Source of the DNA: Butyrivibrio sp. MC2021 | Lineage (GTDB): Bacteria; Bacillota; Clostridia; Lachnospirales; Lachnospiraceae | Assembly: GCF_000621605.1 (NCBI RefSeq) | Contig: NZ_JHXX01000001.1 | Location: 620,001-684,000, forward strand | Length of the DNA stretch: 64,000 nucleotides | Reading direction: 5' to 3' | Shown: piece after piece, positions 52,796 through 62,333 of the stretch | Numbering within the stretch: position 1 is the first letter of the stretch | How the letters are laid out: the number at the start of each line of letters is the position of its first letter | Made by a program: the position numbers and the translations under genes | Notes under the pieces: model-generated | Databases searched by the model: none | What the model was told of the DNA's origin: nothing | The model's input: the letters and a program-made list of their open reading frames with translations, nothing else

Positions 52796-54310
52796 TTACT
52801 GACCCATTGCAGCCTTTTTCTTCTCGCCGATACTCTTCTGGATCTCTTCCATCTTCTCGTATGTGAGCTCAGAATTCTTCATTGCCAGAAGTGTGCAGAT
52901 CCATCCCACTATAGGGAATCCGATAAGAAGTATTATGGTCATAACTCTGACGCCGAAGGTAAGCGGATCACCCTGCTGAGGCGCTGTAGTTGTATATCCT
53001 ATAAGTCCGATCATGAGTGTTGCGATAGTTGCACCAAAGGATGAAACTATTTTGTCAATAAAGCTGTAAGTAGCGGATACTGTCGCAGGCATGTATTTTC
53101 CTGAGCGATCCATCTCATAGTCAACAACATCCATTCTGAACGCGCTTGTTGATACAGAAACAACCATCTTCATTGCGTTATTTCCAAATGTAAAGAGTAC
53201 ATAAGTGATTGCCATGAGAACTGCTCCGGTTGATAAGTTGCCACCGAATACTGTTCCCACAAGAGTTGTAGGTGTGAATAAAAGATATACCGCAAATGCG
53301 ATATTCAGTCCGATACAATTCTTGGTCCAGTCGATCATGACCTTTCGGCTACCCTGTTTGCCGGCAATCTTCGCACCTATGATTGCGAAAATAATGGATG
53401 GAAGCATTGCCACAGCAGAAAGAATTGATGAAATAGCCATTGATCCAAGCATGATTCCGTTAAGCATCGTGGATACTACCGCTGCAGAGCCTATTGTCTG
53501 AGCCAGCTTATCGGATGTTGCAGCCATGATGAATCTCTGAAGCTCTTTGTTTTCTTTAATCAGAGCCAGCATATCCTTAAAGCTTGGCTTTTCATCGGTT
53601 TTGCCATCCTTTTTGATTCCTTCGAAATTCTCGGGAATGTCGTATGGAGCAATTCCTATGCATGCCAGAATGTAGAAAAAGAGTGAAACAAGTATTACCA
53701 CTACATTGTAAGTTGCGAAGTATTCTGTTCCCTGAATGTTATTAAATCTTGGGAGAATCACAGCCGAGGCCACAACGCTCATGATCATTGGCACCAGATA
53801 TGAATACGCTGTACTCCAGACACCGATTGTAGGACGCTGCTTAGGATCGTTGGTCAGAATGTTCATGTTGATCTGGCCGGCTATACTTACGAATGTATAA
53901 CCAATGATATAGATCACATAACAGAGAACAAAGAATGTTATTCCTGCTGCGCCCGTAAGTGACAGCTTTGCCCCTATATTACACATCAGTGTTGTAGCAA
54001 TGGCCATAAGAAGCCATCCAAACATGATTGAAAATCTTACTTTCCCGAATCTTGAATTGAATCTTTCCAGGAAAAAAGCTATTACCGGGTCTGTAATTCC
54101 ATCCAAAAGCCTTGATCCTGTGATAATAAGTCCTGTAACTGCAACAAGAATTCCAAAGTTGGAATTTCCAATATATGTTGCACCATTCATCAGCAGATAA
54201 AATGCCATCTGCCCTGCACCTGTCATCATCGCAAGCGCAATATGCCAGGTTTTAGCTCTTTTATAGGTTACCCCATTTTCTTCTCTTATCAGAGATTTGT
54301 TCTTACCCAT
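52796..54310 (-). CDS. GPH-family sugar:cation symporter (MelB type)
   Basis: MFS transporter with 12 TM segments, 504 residues. GSRLLDGITDPVIAFFLERFNSRFGK near 66-91 is the family motif with cation-binding Asp residues. A cytoplasmic loop near 215-240 is rich in charged residues. First gene of the operon, divergent from the AraC regulator across 131 bp. It probably imports a di- or trisaccharide or glycoside for the GH2, GH78 and GH1 enzymes. Confidence 0.92.
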   Translation of the reverse strand: MGKNKSLIREENGVTYKRAKTWHIALAMMTGAGQMAFYLLMNGATYIGNSNFGILVAVTGLIITGSRLLDGITDPVIAFFLERFNSRFGKVRFSIMFGWLLMAIATTLMCNIGAKLSLTGAAGITFFVLCYVIYIIGYTFVSIAGQINMNILTNDPKQRPTIGVWSTAYSYLVPMIMSVVASAVILPRFNNIQGTEYFATYNVVVILVSLFFYILACIGIAPYDIPENFEGIKKDGKTDEKPSFKDMLALIKENKELQRFIMAATSDKLAQTIGSAAVVSTMLNGIMLGSMAISSILSAVAMLPSIIFAIIGAKIAGKQGSRKVMIDWTKNCIGLNIAFAVYLLFTPTTLVGTVFGGNLSTGAVLMAITYVLFTFGNNAMKMVVSVSTSAFRMDVVDYEMDRSGKYMPATVSATYSFIDKIVSSFGATIATLMIGLIGYTTTAPQQGDPLTFGVRVMTIILLIGFPIVGWICTLLAMKNSELTYEKMEEIQKSIGEKKKAAMGQ

Positions 54311-54441
54311 TATTAACCCCTTTCAGTTGCATGATAATCTTTGAAAGCTTTCCTGTTATTGTCATAGTATCATTTAGTTTCGCATTATGTTAGAATTATT
54401 TTATCCCGATTAGTATTATTTTATTGTTTTGAGGAATAAAT

Positions 54442-55653
54442 ATGGACCACACTCTTTTTTCAGCTCTTTTAAAAAACCTGCTCTCTGTGGAGGTCACGGA
54501 TGCAACAGACATGGACAGCTCTCTTTACGCCTTTGAAAAGAAATACTGCTTCAGCATAAAGATGCAGCCCATGTTTACAAACAAGGCGCTTTACTATCTT
54601 CTGTCCTCCTCCAAAGAAAGCATGATCTATGAGCTCATAGACCGGCTCGGTATCTGCTTGTCCTTTTTTACGTTTGATAACAGGATTTATATAATCGGAC
54701 CTTATGTAAAAGAGAAATATTCAGAGCTTAAGACAGAAACCGTACTTGCAAAAAACGATGAATCCTCATCCAAATCATTGGCGTTTAAGCTGTATTACAC
54801 AGCATTTCCCATTGTGTATACCGAGCAGATCACCAGTGTTGTAAATAAATGCATAATCTCTTTTTCCCCTACAGAAAGTGAGTATTCATACAGAAGACTA
54901 TCGGGATTTATTCAGGATATATCTGAAGAAGATGATAAGACAGAACTGTCCGAGAAGAATTACAGTGAAATCTACAGGAGATATGATCAGGAAAAGCAGT
55001 TCCTTTCGATGATAAGAAACGGGGATACCAAAAACATCCTGTCCGCATTTGAAAAATTGTCCGGTCCGGAGGCTCTTTCCGATTTTTCCAAAGAGACTCT
55101 TAACTACTATGCCTCGGGCTATGGTCTGGCAATACTTAAAGCTCTTTCCAGAAAAGCTGCGGAAGAATCAGGTCTTTCAGTCATTACAATAGATGAGATA
55201 ACCCAAAAATACACCCAGCTTTCATCCGCTACAAACAATGCAGAACTTCAGACGCGCTATCAGATCGATATGATAGTTGAGCTGACAAAAGCTGTTCACA
55301 ACCACAAGCTGTCTCTGGACAAGTATTCTCCCCCCATTCAGAGGGTAATGGAATACATCAATCTTCATCTGGGGGACCATATATCAAACGATGATCTGGC
55401 GGCAAATGCCAGTATGTCCATCTCTCACCTGTCTAAGGTGTTCAAAAAAGAAACCGGCGGGACCATGACGGAGTACATCGCACTTATGCGCTGCAAAAAA
55501 GCTGCCGGACTCCTGAAAAAGACAGATCTTCCGGTCCAGGAGATCAGCAGCTACGTCGGATATTCTGACAACAATTACTTTGTGAAAGTATTTAAAAAAA
55601 TATATGATCTGACGCCCTCAGAATATAGAAAAACGCGTATAGTAAGCCTATAA
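54442..55653 (+). CDS. AraC-family transcriptional regulator
   Basis: 403 residues. The C-terminal 100 hold two helix-turn-helix motifs (DHISNDDLAANASMSISHLSKVFKKE and PVQEISSYVGYSDNNYFVKVFKK), ending SEYRK. The N-terminal 290 residues are a sensor of the YesN-like type without a receiver domain. GAGGAATAAATATG provides the start. Divergent from the transporter-glycosidase operon, so most likely its activator. The last 62 nt overlap a small reverse ORF. Confidence 0.92.
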   Translation: MDHTLFSALLKNLLSVEVTDATDMDSSLYAFEKKYCFSIKMQPMFTNKALYYLLSSSKESMIYELIDRLGICLSFFTFDNRIYIIGPYVKEKYSELKTETVLAKNDESSSKSLAFKLYYTAFPIVYTEQITSVVNKCIISFSPTESEYSYRRLSGFIQDISEEDDKTELSEKNYSEIYRRYDQEKQFLSMIRNGDTKNILSAFEKLSGPEALSDFSKETLNYYASGYGLAILKALSRKAAEESGLSVITIDEITQKYTQLSSATNNAELQTRYQIDMIVELTKAVHNHKLSLDKYSPPIQRVMEYINLHLGDHISNDDLAANASMSISHLSKVFKKETGGTMTEYIALMRCKKAAGLLKKTDLPVQEISSYVGYSDNNYFVKVFKKIYDLTPSEYRKTRIVSL

Positions 55654-55828
55654 TAGCTTTATCAATTCTTGCTGTACTGCTATTATGAACTGATATAGCA
55701 TACCCTCGTGGTGTATCAGAATCTGGTCTCATGAGCCTCAAGGCTCTGTACTCTCTAATAAGACCTTGAAGATCATCATTGTCTTGATATTTCTCTATGC
55801 GTTTATCTATTTCTTCTGTACCTAACAT
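55592..55828 (-). CDS. Possible small protein or gene fragment (78 aa)
   Basis: Charged, helical N-terminal half and a hydrophobic end; no family recognised. An AGGA lies 11 nt before the ATG. It overlaps the 3' end of the AraC gene on the other strand. It may be the worn end of an element gene rather than a functional protein. Confidence 0.25.
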   Translation of the reverse strand: MLGTEEIDKRIEKYQDNDDLQGLIREYRALRLMRPDSDTPRGYAISVHNSSTARIDKAIIGLLYAFFYILRASDHIFF

Positions 55829-55887
55829 ATATAATCTATCCTATAAGAAATGCCATATCGGAGCCGATTTATATTGTTACTGTAAAG

Positions 55888-56156
55888 GGTGCAAACGAGG
55901 TGCAAATCGGATGATAGATATCTCTAGAAATGCCTTAACTATGGCGTTTTGCCACTATAGTTGGTACGCTGCCGTGGCAAACGAATAATATACTTATCAT
56001 TTAACTTTTTAACCTCTATTTCTGCGTAATTACTGGCATAAAGCTCATTTTTGCTCGACTTATTCTTCTTATTTTCGTGGCAATCCTTGGCAATATTTGG
56101 CATAGTTTGACCGGCAAAAGGTGCAAGTGAAGGTGCAATATAGACGGTCTTGCACC
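55888..56156 (+). repeat. Attachment-site core, copy 3, with GGTGCAA arm repeats and LMW-PTP 5' remnant
   Basis: Core at 55971-55991 has two mismatches to copy 1. On the minus strand it encodes MISILFVCHGS, a diverged LMW-PTP start, and its right flank (CTTATCATTT, then CCTCTATTTCTGCG) matches the flank of copy 1, so this is a real gene fragment. Around it lie GGTGCAA repeats at 55888, 55899, 56120, 56132 and inverted at 56150, plus a hairpin AACTATGGC...GCCACTATAGTT (55937-55962). No other gene is supported in 55829-56202. Confidence 0.65.
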
Positions 56157-56202
56157 GACATAACTATTCTGTTACAAGAGTACTCATAAGTAAAGCAGAT
56201 TC

Positions 56203-57210
56203 TTATTTTTTCCTGCTTTGTATTTTTGCTTCTTTTGCAACATCTTTTATGCTCTTCATATACTCTTCTTCAACAGGTGAAAAGGTTATCTCCTGATATT
56301 TTCTGTATTCTTCCTTTGCTTTACTAAGAGCCTTTTCATGACTTACTTTTCCCGGTCCCTCCAACAGTTTTCTGTTTCCGGAAGTCAATATCGAATCAAG
56401 CTGTTCAACATAATCGCTCATGTACATAGGTTTATGCTCTATTGCATTAATCTCTGCTAAATCAAAATAACCGGATACAAGATTATTTAGAATCTTTAGC
56501 TCATCCTTTTTCAAATAATTCTTTGCAATTCCAATATCCTTAAGAGCGGGTAACTCACCCGCAAATGAAGTTAATCCCATAAATGGCTTTTCGGCATCTG
56601 CTCTCTCATAGATTACTTCAGCTGCTGTATGACCATGTGCTGCATAGTGTAATTTATTCTGAACAATTTTGAAGAATTGGATTGACTCGTCACTTTTTGG
56701 ATTGTAATCCACGCTGGTTGCATAAAGATCTAGAACCTGCCTATAAAGAACTTTTTCCGATGAACGGATATCTCTGATTCTATCTAATAGTTCTTTCCAA
56801 TAATTCCCACCGCCATTACCTTTCAGGCGCTCATCATCCATAGCAAATCCTTTAATGATATACTCCTTCAGTACGGAATTTGCCCAAATTCGGAACTGTG
56901 TACCACGCTTAGATTTAACTCTATATCCAACAGAAATAATAACATCCAGATTAAAGTACTCTATGTTTCTTTCAACTTTTCTTCCACCTTCAATTTGAAC
57001 TGTTGCAAAAAATGCAACAGTTGCCTCTCTAACCAACTCTCCCTCTTTAAAAATCTTATTTATATGCCTGGAGATTGTAGATTTATCTCTCCGAAACAAT
57101 TCTGCCATTTGGTCAATAGTAAGCCATACAGTTTCATTTTGAAGACTTACATTAAGTTTCGTTAAGCCATCATCTGTTTGGTAGATGATAACTTCCCCAT
57201 ATTCATTCAT
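56203..57210 (-). CDS. RhuM-family protein
   Basis: 335 residues. Starts YGEVIIYQ(TDDG)...LNVSLQNETVWLTIDQMAELF, with RDKSTISRHI near 43 (HTH-like), AT VAFFATVQ near 63 and YFNLDVIISVGYRVKSKRGTQFRIWA near 85-110, which together are the RhuM signature. The C-terminus holds helical segments. RhuM genes are common in defence islands and beside restriction systems, but their biochemical role is unknown. It lies 52 nt downstream of jetC, where jetD is found in many Wadjet loci. Confidence 0.88.
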   Translation of the reverse strand: MNEYGEVIIYQTDDGLTKLNVSLQNETVWLTIDQMAELFRRDKSTISRHINKIFKEGELVREATVAFFATVQIEGGRKVERNIEYFNLDVIISVGYRVKSKRGTQFRIWANSVLKEYIIKGFAMDDERLKGNGGGNYWKELLDRIRDIRSSEKVLYRQVLDLYATSVDYNPKSDESIQFFKIVQNKLHYAAHGHTAAEVIYERADAEKPFMGLTSFAGELPALKDIGIAKNYLKKDELKILNNLVSGYFDLAEINAIEHKPMYMSDYVEQLDSILTSGNRKLLEGPGKVSHEKALSKAKEEYRKYQEITFSPVEEEYMKSIKDVAKEAKIQSRKK

Positions 57211-57262
57211 TATATGAATACCTCCAACTAATATGTTTAGCCAAATAAAAAAGTCTTTATCA

Positions 57263-60200
57263 TCAAAACAAACTCATCTGTCCGTTCATGATCTTATAGT
57301 AGCCATGCTCTATCCTCTCATTACCCTCATGCGTCATTATTTCGAAGTTTGAAAGGTTCTGTGCCTTTATAACAAGCTTGATAACACAATCAAAGCAGCC
57401 AACAACATCACTCTTATTAATATCTGACAGGCAAATCAACTGCACATTGAAGTGCTTTGCTATATCAAACATCGGCTTCAAAAGATGTGCTGAGGTTATT
57501 TTTCCAAAAGGATTATCAAGGATCAACACACTCTTGACGTTTTTGCTGACAAGCCCTGCTGATGACCTAGTATAATTCATGAGTGTCAGTACCACTGAGA
57601 AAAATACCACAAATTTCTCTGCACCGGAGCTCTGTGTCAGAGTTTCCTCCCAGCCCTTATATACAGAGTTTGCAATGTTCATATCAATCTTGTAGACCTT
57701 GATCTTTACAGATTCCTGGCGTATATACTTATGAAGTAGCCTCTCACTTGAGACTATCGTTCTGGCGCGCTTTAGTATCTGCTTTTCATCAGCACCTCCT
57801 CTAAGGAGTTCTTTGATCTCATTCGCCCCCTGTTCAATCTCCGTCTTTATAGAAACTCTTGAGGCTTCCTCGGATATCTCTTTTTCCTCAGGAAGATCCA
57901 TTTTCACCATCTGGGTCTGTGGCTTGCCCTCAAAAATATGAGCCTTGGAGCTGGCTGCTATCATGCGAAGATCAATATACATCCTCTTTCCCTGATTCAT
58001 GCACTGGTCTACGATGTCATTAAAGTCATTTTCTATTTCCCTTAGATCAGTCTCAATCCTGCTATTAATCTTCTCTATGGAAGCTGTCATTGTGCTGATG
58101 CTCTCGCTGACCGTATAGAGCCGGTCGCCCTTCATCTCAGAATCATCAAGCATCTCGCCGATGGCACTGAGCTTATTCACTATTTCAGAAAGAGCTATGT
58201 CCTTAAACTCTGCTACTGTTGTTCTTATGCTGCTCTTAAGCTTTTCTTTCTGATCCTGGAAGTTTTTCTCTACATGGATGAGATTTTCATGTATAGACTC
58301 CCACTGAACATCCGGTCTTTCAGAAAGAGTAACTGTCTTTATTATGTTTCCAAACTGAATAGGCTTTAAGACGTCTCCTACTCGATCAAAGATTCTCTCC
58401 AATGAATGCTTTTCTTGCTCGAGTGAATCTTTCCTTTCGTTTAACTGCTTTATCTCCTGTTTGGCGGCCTTTACTCTGGCTTTGAAATCCTCTCCTATCT
58501 CATTTTGTGGAAGAGCTACACCGTCAAAATCTTCAAGTGCTTTCCCAGCTGCATCATATCTCTGCTTGGCAGATGCCTCTTTCACATTACATTCTCCAAA
58601 TATGGACCTGGCATTCTCCATTTTCTCTGAAGCTGCTCTCACTGCATCCTTAGCATTTTTGAGGGCTTCAGATGAAAAATGGACCGCTTCATATTCGGCC
58701 TTTTCACACTCATAATCACCAAGTTCTTTTTCATATTCAGCTTTGTCCTGCTGCGATTTATTAAGGCTGACTCTGAGATTATCCAGGCTTTCACTGAGAC
58801 TCCCCAGAAGAGTCTGGTACTGAGAGTAGAGTTCTTCCAATGATCCTTCAACGGTTTCTGCTTCCTTTGCACTACCCGTATTCTCTAAAACTGTGCGGAC
58901 GCGATTCAAATGATCAGCCTGCTGCTTACGTCCATTTTCAAATGCTGTCAGCTCATTCTGGCACTTAGTCACCTCATCACATGCTTTTTTATATGAGCTT
59001 TCTGCATCTTTCAGGGCAACATATGCTTCCTGTGCTTTTGTATACCACTCATTTTCCTTGGCAAGCATTATACTGAGTTCAGAAAATGATTCGAGCCAAA
59101 TCGTGAGCTCCTGTAAGCGCTTTTCTTCACCATTCAGCTCGTCCTTAAGTTCAGCAGTCTTTTCCTCTATTCTCCCCTGTTCTTCTTCCAGTTCTTTCCT
59201 GCTGTTCTCCAAAGATATGATCTTCTCCTGCAGCTTTTCAATGACGTTTTCCTGTGATGAGTTCCAATCCTCAGGATAATCAAACTGCTCAACGAGTTTA
59301 TTCTCGTCTTCGCACTCACGCATCCTTTCTTTAAAGCGCTGTATATTCTCCTCTTTATCACTTATTTCATTTTTCAGTCTGTCATAGTAGCCTGACCTGT
59401 CCGCAAAATATGATTTGTCAAAAGCAGCAAGATGAGAAGCACTTTCCATGGTCCCTGACATAAAGGAATTTACCTGTTCCATAGTAAAAAGTGGAACAGA
59501 AGCGGGGAGCCACTCCACATTACCAGCAGATAAAAGCTTTTCCATATCCTTTTCATTATCAAAAAGAAGTGAAAACGCAAATTCCGGGTGTCGCTCCATA
59601 AAGTTCCTGGTTTTTTCCTGTGAAATAGCACCTTTTTCCGAAAGACCTGCAATATATTCTTCACCGGTCTGACAATTAGTACCTGTGGACATCACATATT
59701 TCATGATATCCGGCAGGATATGAACATGCCCTTCTTCCGCCGCTTTAAGCCTTTCTTCCATAGACTGCTTGTCCTGTTGATGCTTTCTAAGCTTTGCAGC
59801 GTTCATTTCTATTTCTTCCAGCAGTACACTTTTTAGTCTGCCGGAAAAGATAGTGTTATTCTCAAGACTGTATTTGGTGCAGATATCCTCAAGTGAAACT
59901 ACTAATTCTCTATATTTTGAAAGGGCCTCCTCAGCTACTTTCTTCTCACCGGTCAGCCTGTCTAGCTCAATTATTATATCCGCCAATTCATACGGGATTT
60001 TCTTTTTGCTTTCATCGAGGTTCTTTATTTCAGCTTGAATCTTTGCTATTAAGGCAGCTGCTTTTTTGCTATTCTCAGCCTGCTTACTCCGCTTGGCATC
60101 TATATCCGTTTCAGCATAGAATCCGTCCAGCATGCGTGCAGCTTCTATTTTTAATGTCTTTACTTTCGCGTCAGTACTGTCCTTTGAAGCGTTAAGATTA

Positions 60201-61642
60201 GCAGAAATCTGCGTATGTTTCTGCCTGGCATCGTATAAAAGCGCTTCTGCTTTTACCATTTCAGATTTTTTATCACGCAGCTCATCTTTTTTACTCTGAA
60301 TCTGATCATCCTTCTGAGCGATACTCTGTGACAGGGCTTCACTTTCACTTTTTGCCTTCAGCTGGCAGGAGTATTTAAGCTTTGCTACAGTTTCCGCATC
60401 TTCTGAATCGTTCTCTTTTTCCTCAATGAGTTTCTTATATGCTGTTATCTGGCTGTCAGCTTCTAAAATCTGCCTGTAGAGCCTTGCTGATTGCAGTATA
60501 TCTTCATCATGTTTTTTTACTTTTGTTTCTTCCCTTGCCTGATCAAGGGCTTCTTCTGCATACGAAAGAGCATTAGCTGCTACCTCATATTCACCACTTG
60601 CATCGTAGTATTCTTTTGATTTTTCCTCATATTCTATATGCATGATCTTGGAATCCAGACTCTGGATCTCATTTGCAGTTCCAAATATACTTTCATCTAT
60701 GGTTCCAATCTTCCTGCCAATGGAAGCCTTAAAACCGCAGACTTCCCCTATACTATCTGACAGTTTTTCTCCGGCAGTATACAGATCGTCGCTCATCTCC
60801 CCAAGCTCTGATAAATCTGTAATCAACCTTCTGTTAGTATCTCTTTCCCTGATGACAACTTCTTTTTCTGAGATTCTTTTTGCATAGTTGATAAGCATGG
60901 TTTCAAGGGATGAATCCATCCCGTTTGAAGCCACACTTTTCATTTTATTCTCAATGGCCGGAATAAAGAATTTGGCGATCAGTTTGTCAGATGTTTTTGC
61001 ATCATCAAAATACTGGTTCAGTCCGCCTTCATCCTTGTTGAGGGCCTCTATTACTGTTTCCCACTCAGATCTGTAGATTCCATATTCGGAGAGTTCTTTA
61101 ATCCATTTAGTACTCTCATCGGACGAATAAACTTCCAAAATACCTCTGCTGGCTTTAGCCTTTTCCCTTACATAGGCAAAAGGTGCAGGTACATACTTTC
61201 CGTTCTCATTTTTGGAAAGTTCCAAAGCCGCTATACTGTAGGAAGAATAACTGTTTTCATAAACAGTCTTAAAGGTGTAGTACCTGATGCTATTTCCTCT
61301 CAGTCTCTCATCAGTGTTCTCGCTGGCACTTCCGGCTATGGCAATACCTGTCAGAAGCTTGTCATCGCTTCCGTCCAGATTCCATTCTATAAGTACAAAA
61401 GAATGATCTCCTGGGCGGCCAAAATAGTCCTCAATATGCCTTCCGCCTGCCATTGCCCTCGGATGCACAGGCTGCATCATAAGCTGGACCAGGACTGTCT
61501 TACCACCACCATTATTCAGGTTAAAAAGTGAATTAAGCGCCTCTCCTTTATCTGATGAAAGATCATATAATTCATCAGGTATAAAACGGTTGCCATCGTT
61601 ATAATTGAAGTTTACAATCCTGATCTTATTTATCTGTGGCAT
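57263..61642 (-). CDS. jetC: Wadjet-like SMC ATPase JetC
   Basis: MukB-like SMC motor that with JetA and JetB extrudes DNA to detect plasmids. 1,459 residues. Walker A NNGGGKT near 44; long heptad-rich coiled coils (about 290-650 and 740-1200) interrupted by a hinge-like region (about 640-740); ABC signature SSGAEKF near 1337; Walker B LILDNPFG near 1375. ATG at 61642 has GAGGGGG upstream and overlaps the jetB end by 17 nt. The length and family of partners suggest type III. The expected nuclease JetD is not downstream. Confidence 0.85.
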   Translation of the reverse strand: MPQINKIRIVNFNYNDGNRFIPDELYDLSSDKGEALNSLFNLNNGGGKTVLVQLMMQPVHPRAMAGGRHIEDYFGRPGDHSFVLIEWNLDGSDDKLLTGIAIAGSASENTDERLRGNSIRYYTFKTVYENSYSSYSIAALELSKNENGKYVPAPFAYVREKAKASRGILEVYSSDESTKWIKELSEYGIYRSEWETVIEALNKDEGGLNQYFDDAKTSDKLIAKFFIPAIENKMKSVASNGMDSSLETMLINYAKRISEKEVVIRERDTNRRLITDLSELGEMSDDLYTAGEKLSDSIGEVCGFKASIGRKIGTIDESIFGTANEIQSLDSKIMHIEYEEKSKEYYDASGEYEVAANALSYAEEALDQAREETKVKKHDEDILQSARLYRQILEADSQITAYKKLIEEKENDSEDAETVAKLKYSCQLKAKSESEALSQSIAQKDDQIQSKKDELRDKKSEMVKAEALLYDARQKHTQISANLNASKDSTDAKVKTLKIEAARMLDGFYAETDIDAKRSKQAENSKKAAALIAKIQAEIKNLDESKKKIPYELADIIIELDRLTGEKKVAEEALSKYRELVVSLEDICTKYSLENNTIFSGRLKSVLLEEIEMNAAKLRKHQQDKQSMEERLKAAEEGHVHILPDIMKYVMSTGTNCQTGEEYIAGLSEKGAISQEKTRNFMERHPEFAFSLLFDNEKDMEKLLSAGNVEWLPASVPLFTMEQVNSFMSGTMESASHLAAFDKSYFADRSGYYDRLKNEISDKEENIQRFKERMRECEDENKLVEQFDYPEDWNSSQENVIEKLQEKIISLENSRKELEEEQGRIEEKTAELKDELNGEEKRLQELTIWLESFSELSIMLAKENEWYTKAQEAYVALKDAESSYKKACDEVTKCQNELTAFENGRKQQADHLNRVRTVLENTGSAKEAETVEGSLEELYSQYQTLLGSLSESLDNLRVSLNKSQQDKAEYEKELGDYECEKAEYEAVHFSSEALKNAKDAVRAASEKMENARSIFGECNVKEASAKQRYDAAGKALEDFDGVALPQNEIGEDFKARVKAAKQEIKQLNERKDSLEQEKHSLERIFDRVGDVLKPIQFGNIIKTVTLSERPDVQWESIHENLIHVEKNFQDQKEKLKSSIRTTVAEFKDIALSEIVNKLSAIGEMLDDSEMKGDRLYTVSESISTMTASIEKINSRIETDLREIENDFNDIVDQCMNQGKRMYIDLRMIAASSKAHIFEGKPQTQMVKMDLPEEKEISEEASRVSIKTEIEQGANEIKELLRGGADEKQILKRARTIVSSERLLHKYIRQESVKIKVYKIDMNIANSVYKGWEETLTQSSGAEKFVVFFSVVLTLMNYTRSSAGLVSKNVKSVLILDNPFGKITSAHLLKPMFDIAKHFNVQLICLSDINKSDVVGCFDCVIKLVIKAQNLSNFEIMTHEGNERIEHGYYKIMNGQMSLF

Positions 61643-62333
61643 GTGAATCCCCCTCAATCCATGCATTTATCACCTGAACACGCTCTTTTCGAAGTACATA
61701 TGGCATAAGGTCCTTTGTTTTCTTTGTAGGAGCCACTCTTCCATCATCGCCCTCTACAAAAAGATCATCTGCCCGAAGCTTAAGAATGATTTTATTTACA
61801 ATGCCATAACGGTCATCTACTCTTCTGCTTGTCGGATCCCCTTCTTTTTTACCGAGCCAATCTTCAGCCAGCATATAAAAACTATCGCTGAAATCTTCTG
61901 CCTTATCTTCACCATCTACGCCCTTCTGTGTCACGCTAAGGCAGTGATCGGTAAACTCCTTTATAAGCTCTTCCTTTGTGATGAAGTCTCTGACAAGTGC
62001 CTCTGAGCCTTCACCCTTGAAGAAAATATACAAAATATAAATAGCAAGATAATTTAGCAGATACAGGTCCCTTGTTCTTACATCATTGCTTGCCTTGATA
62101 TCGGCCCTGTAATCAATATTGTTTTTTAGGAACAGATCGTTGTCCTGGGTTGGAACCATATATATCCTGTTCTGTGCAGGCATTATTTCAAATCCAAGTT
62201 CAGCCCCCATCTGATCAAGTTCATCCCTTGCTTCCGGGTCCTCCACAAAGCTCCATAATACGCTGTTTTCATCGCGGTCAATCCAGCCTTTTTTCATGAG
62301 CTCATGATAAAGTTTAAGCGCATTTTTATTCAT
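61626..62333 (-). CDS. jetB: Wadjet-like JetB (MukE-like)
   Basis: 235 residues, winged-helix-rich KITE-type subunit: [20 protein letters not shown] at the start, [11 protein letters not shown] near 65, [18 protein letters not shown] near 85-105 and a C-terminal [14 protein letters not shown]...[12 protein letters not shown] resembling a winged helix. Probably the DUF6063-type family (from memory). ATGA overlap with the jetA stop and overlap with jetC indicate tight co-translation. Confidence 0.8.
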   Translation of the reverse strand: MNKNALKLYHELMKKGWIDRDENSVLWSFVEDPEARDELDQMGAELGFEIMPAQNRIYMVPTQDNDLFLKNNIDYRADIKASNDVRTRDLYLLNYLAIYILYIFFKGEGSEALVRDFITKEELIKEFTDHCLSVTQKGVDGEDKAEDFSDSFYMLAEDWLGKKEGDPTSRRVDDRYGIVNKIILKLRADDLFVEGDDGRVAPTKKTKDLMPYVLRKERVQVINAWIEGDSHATDK

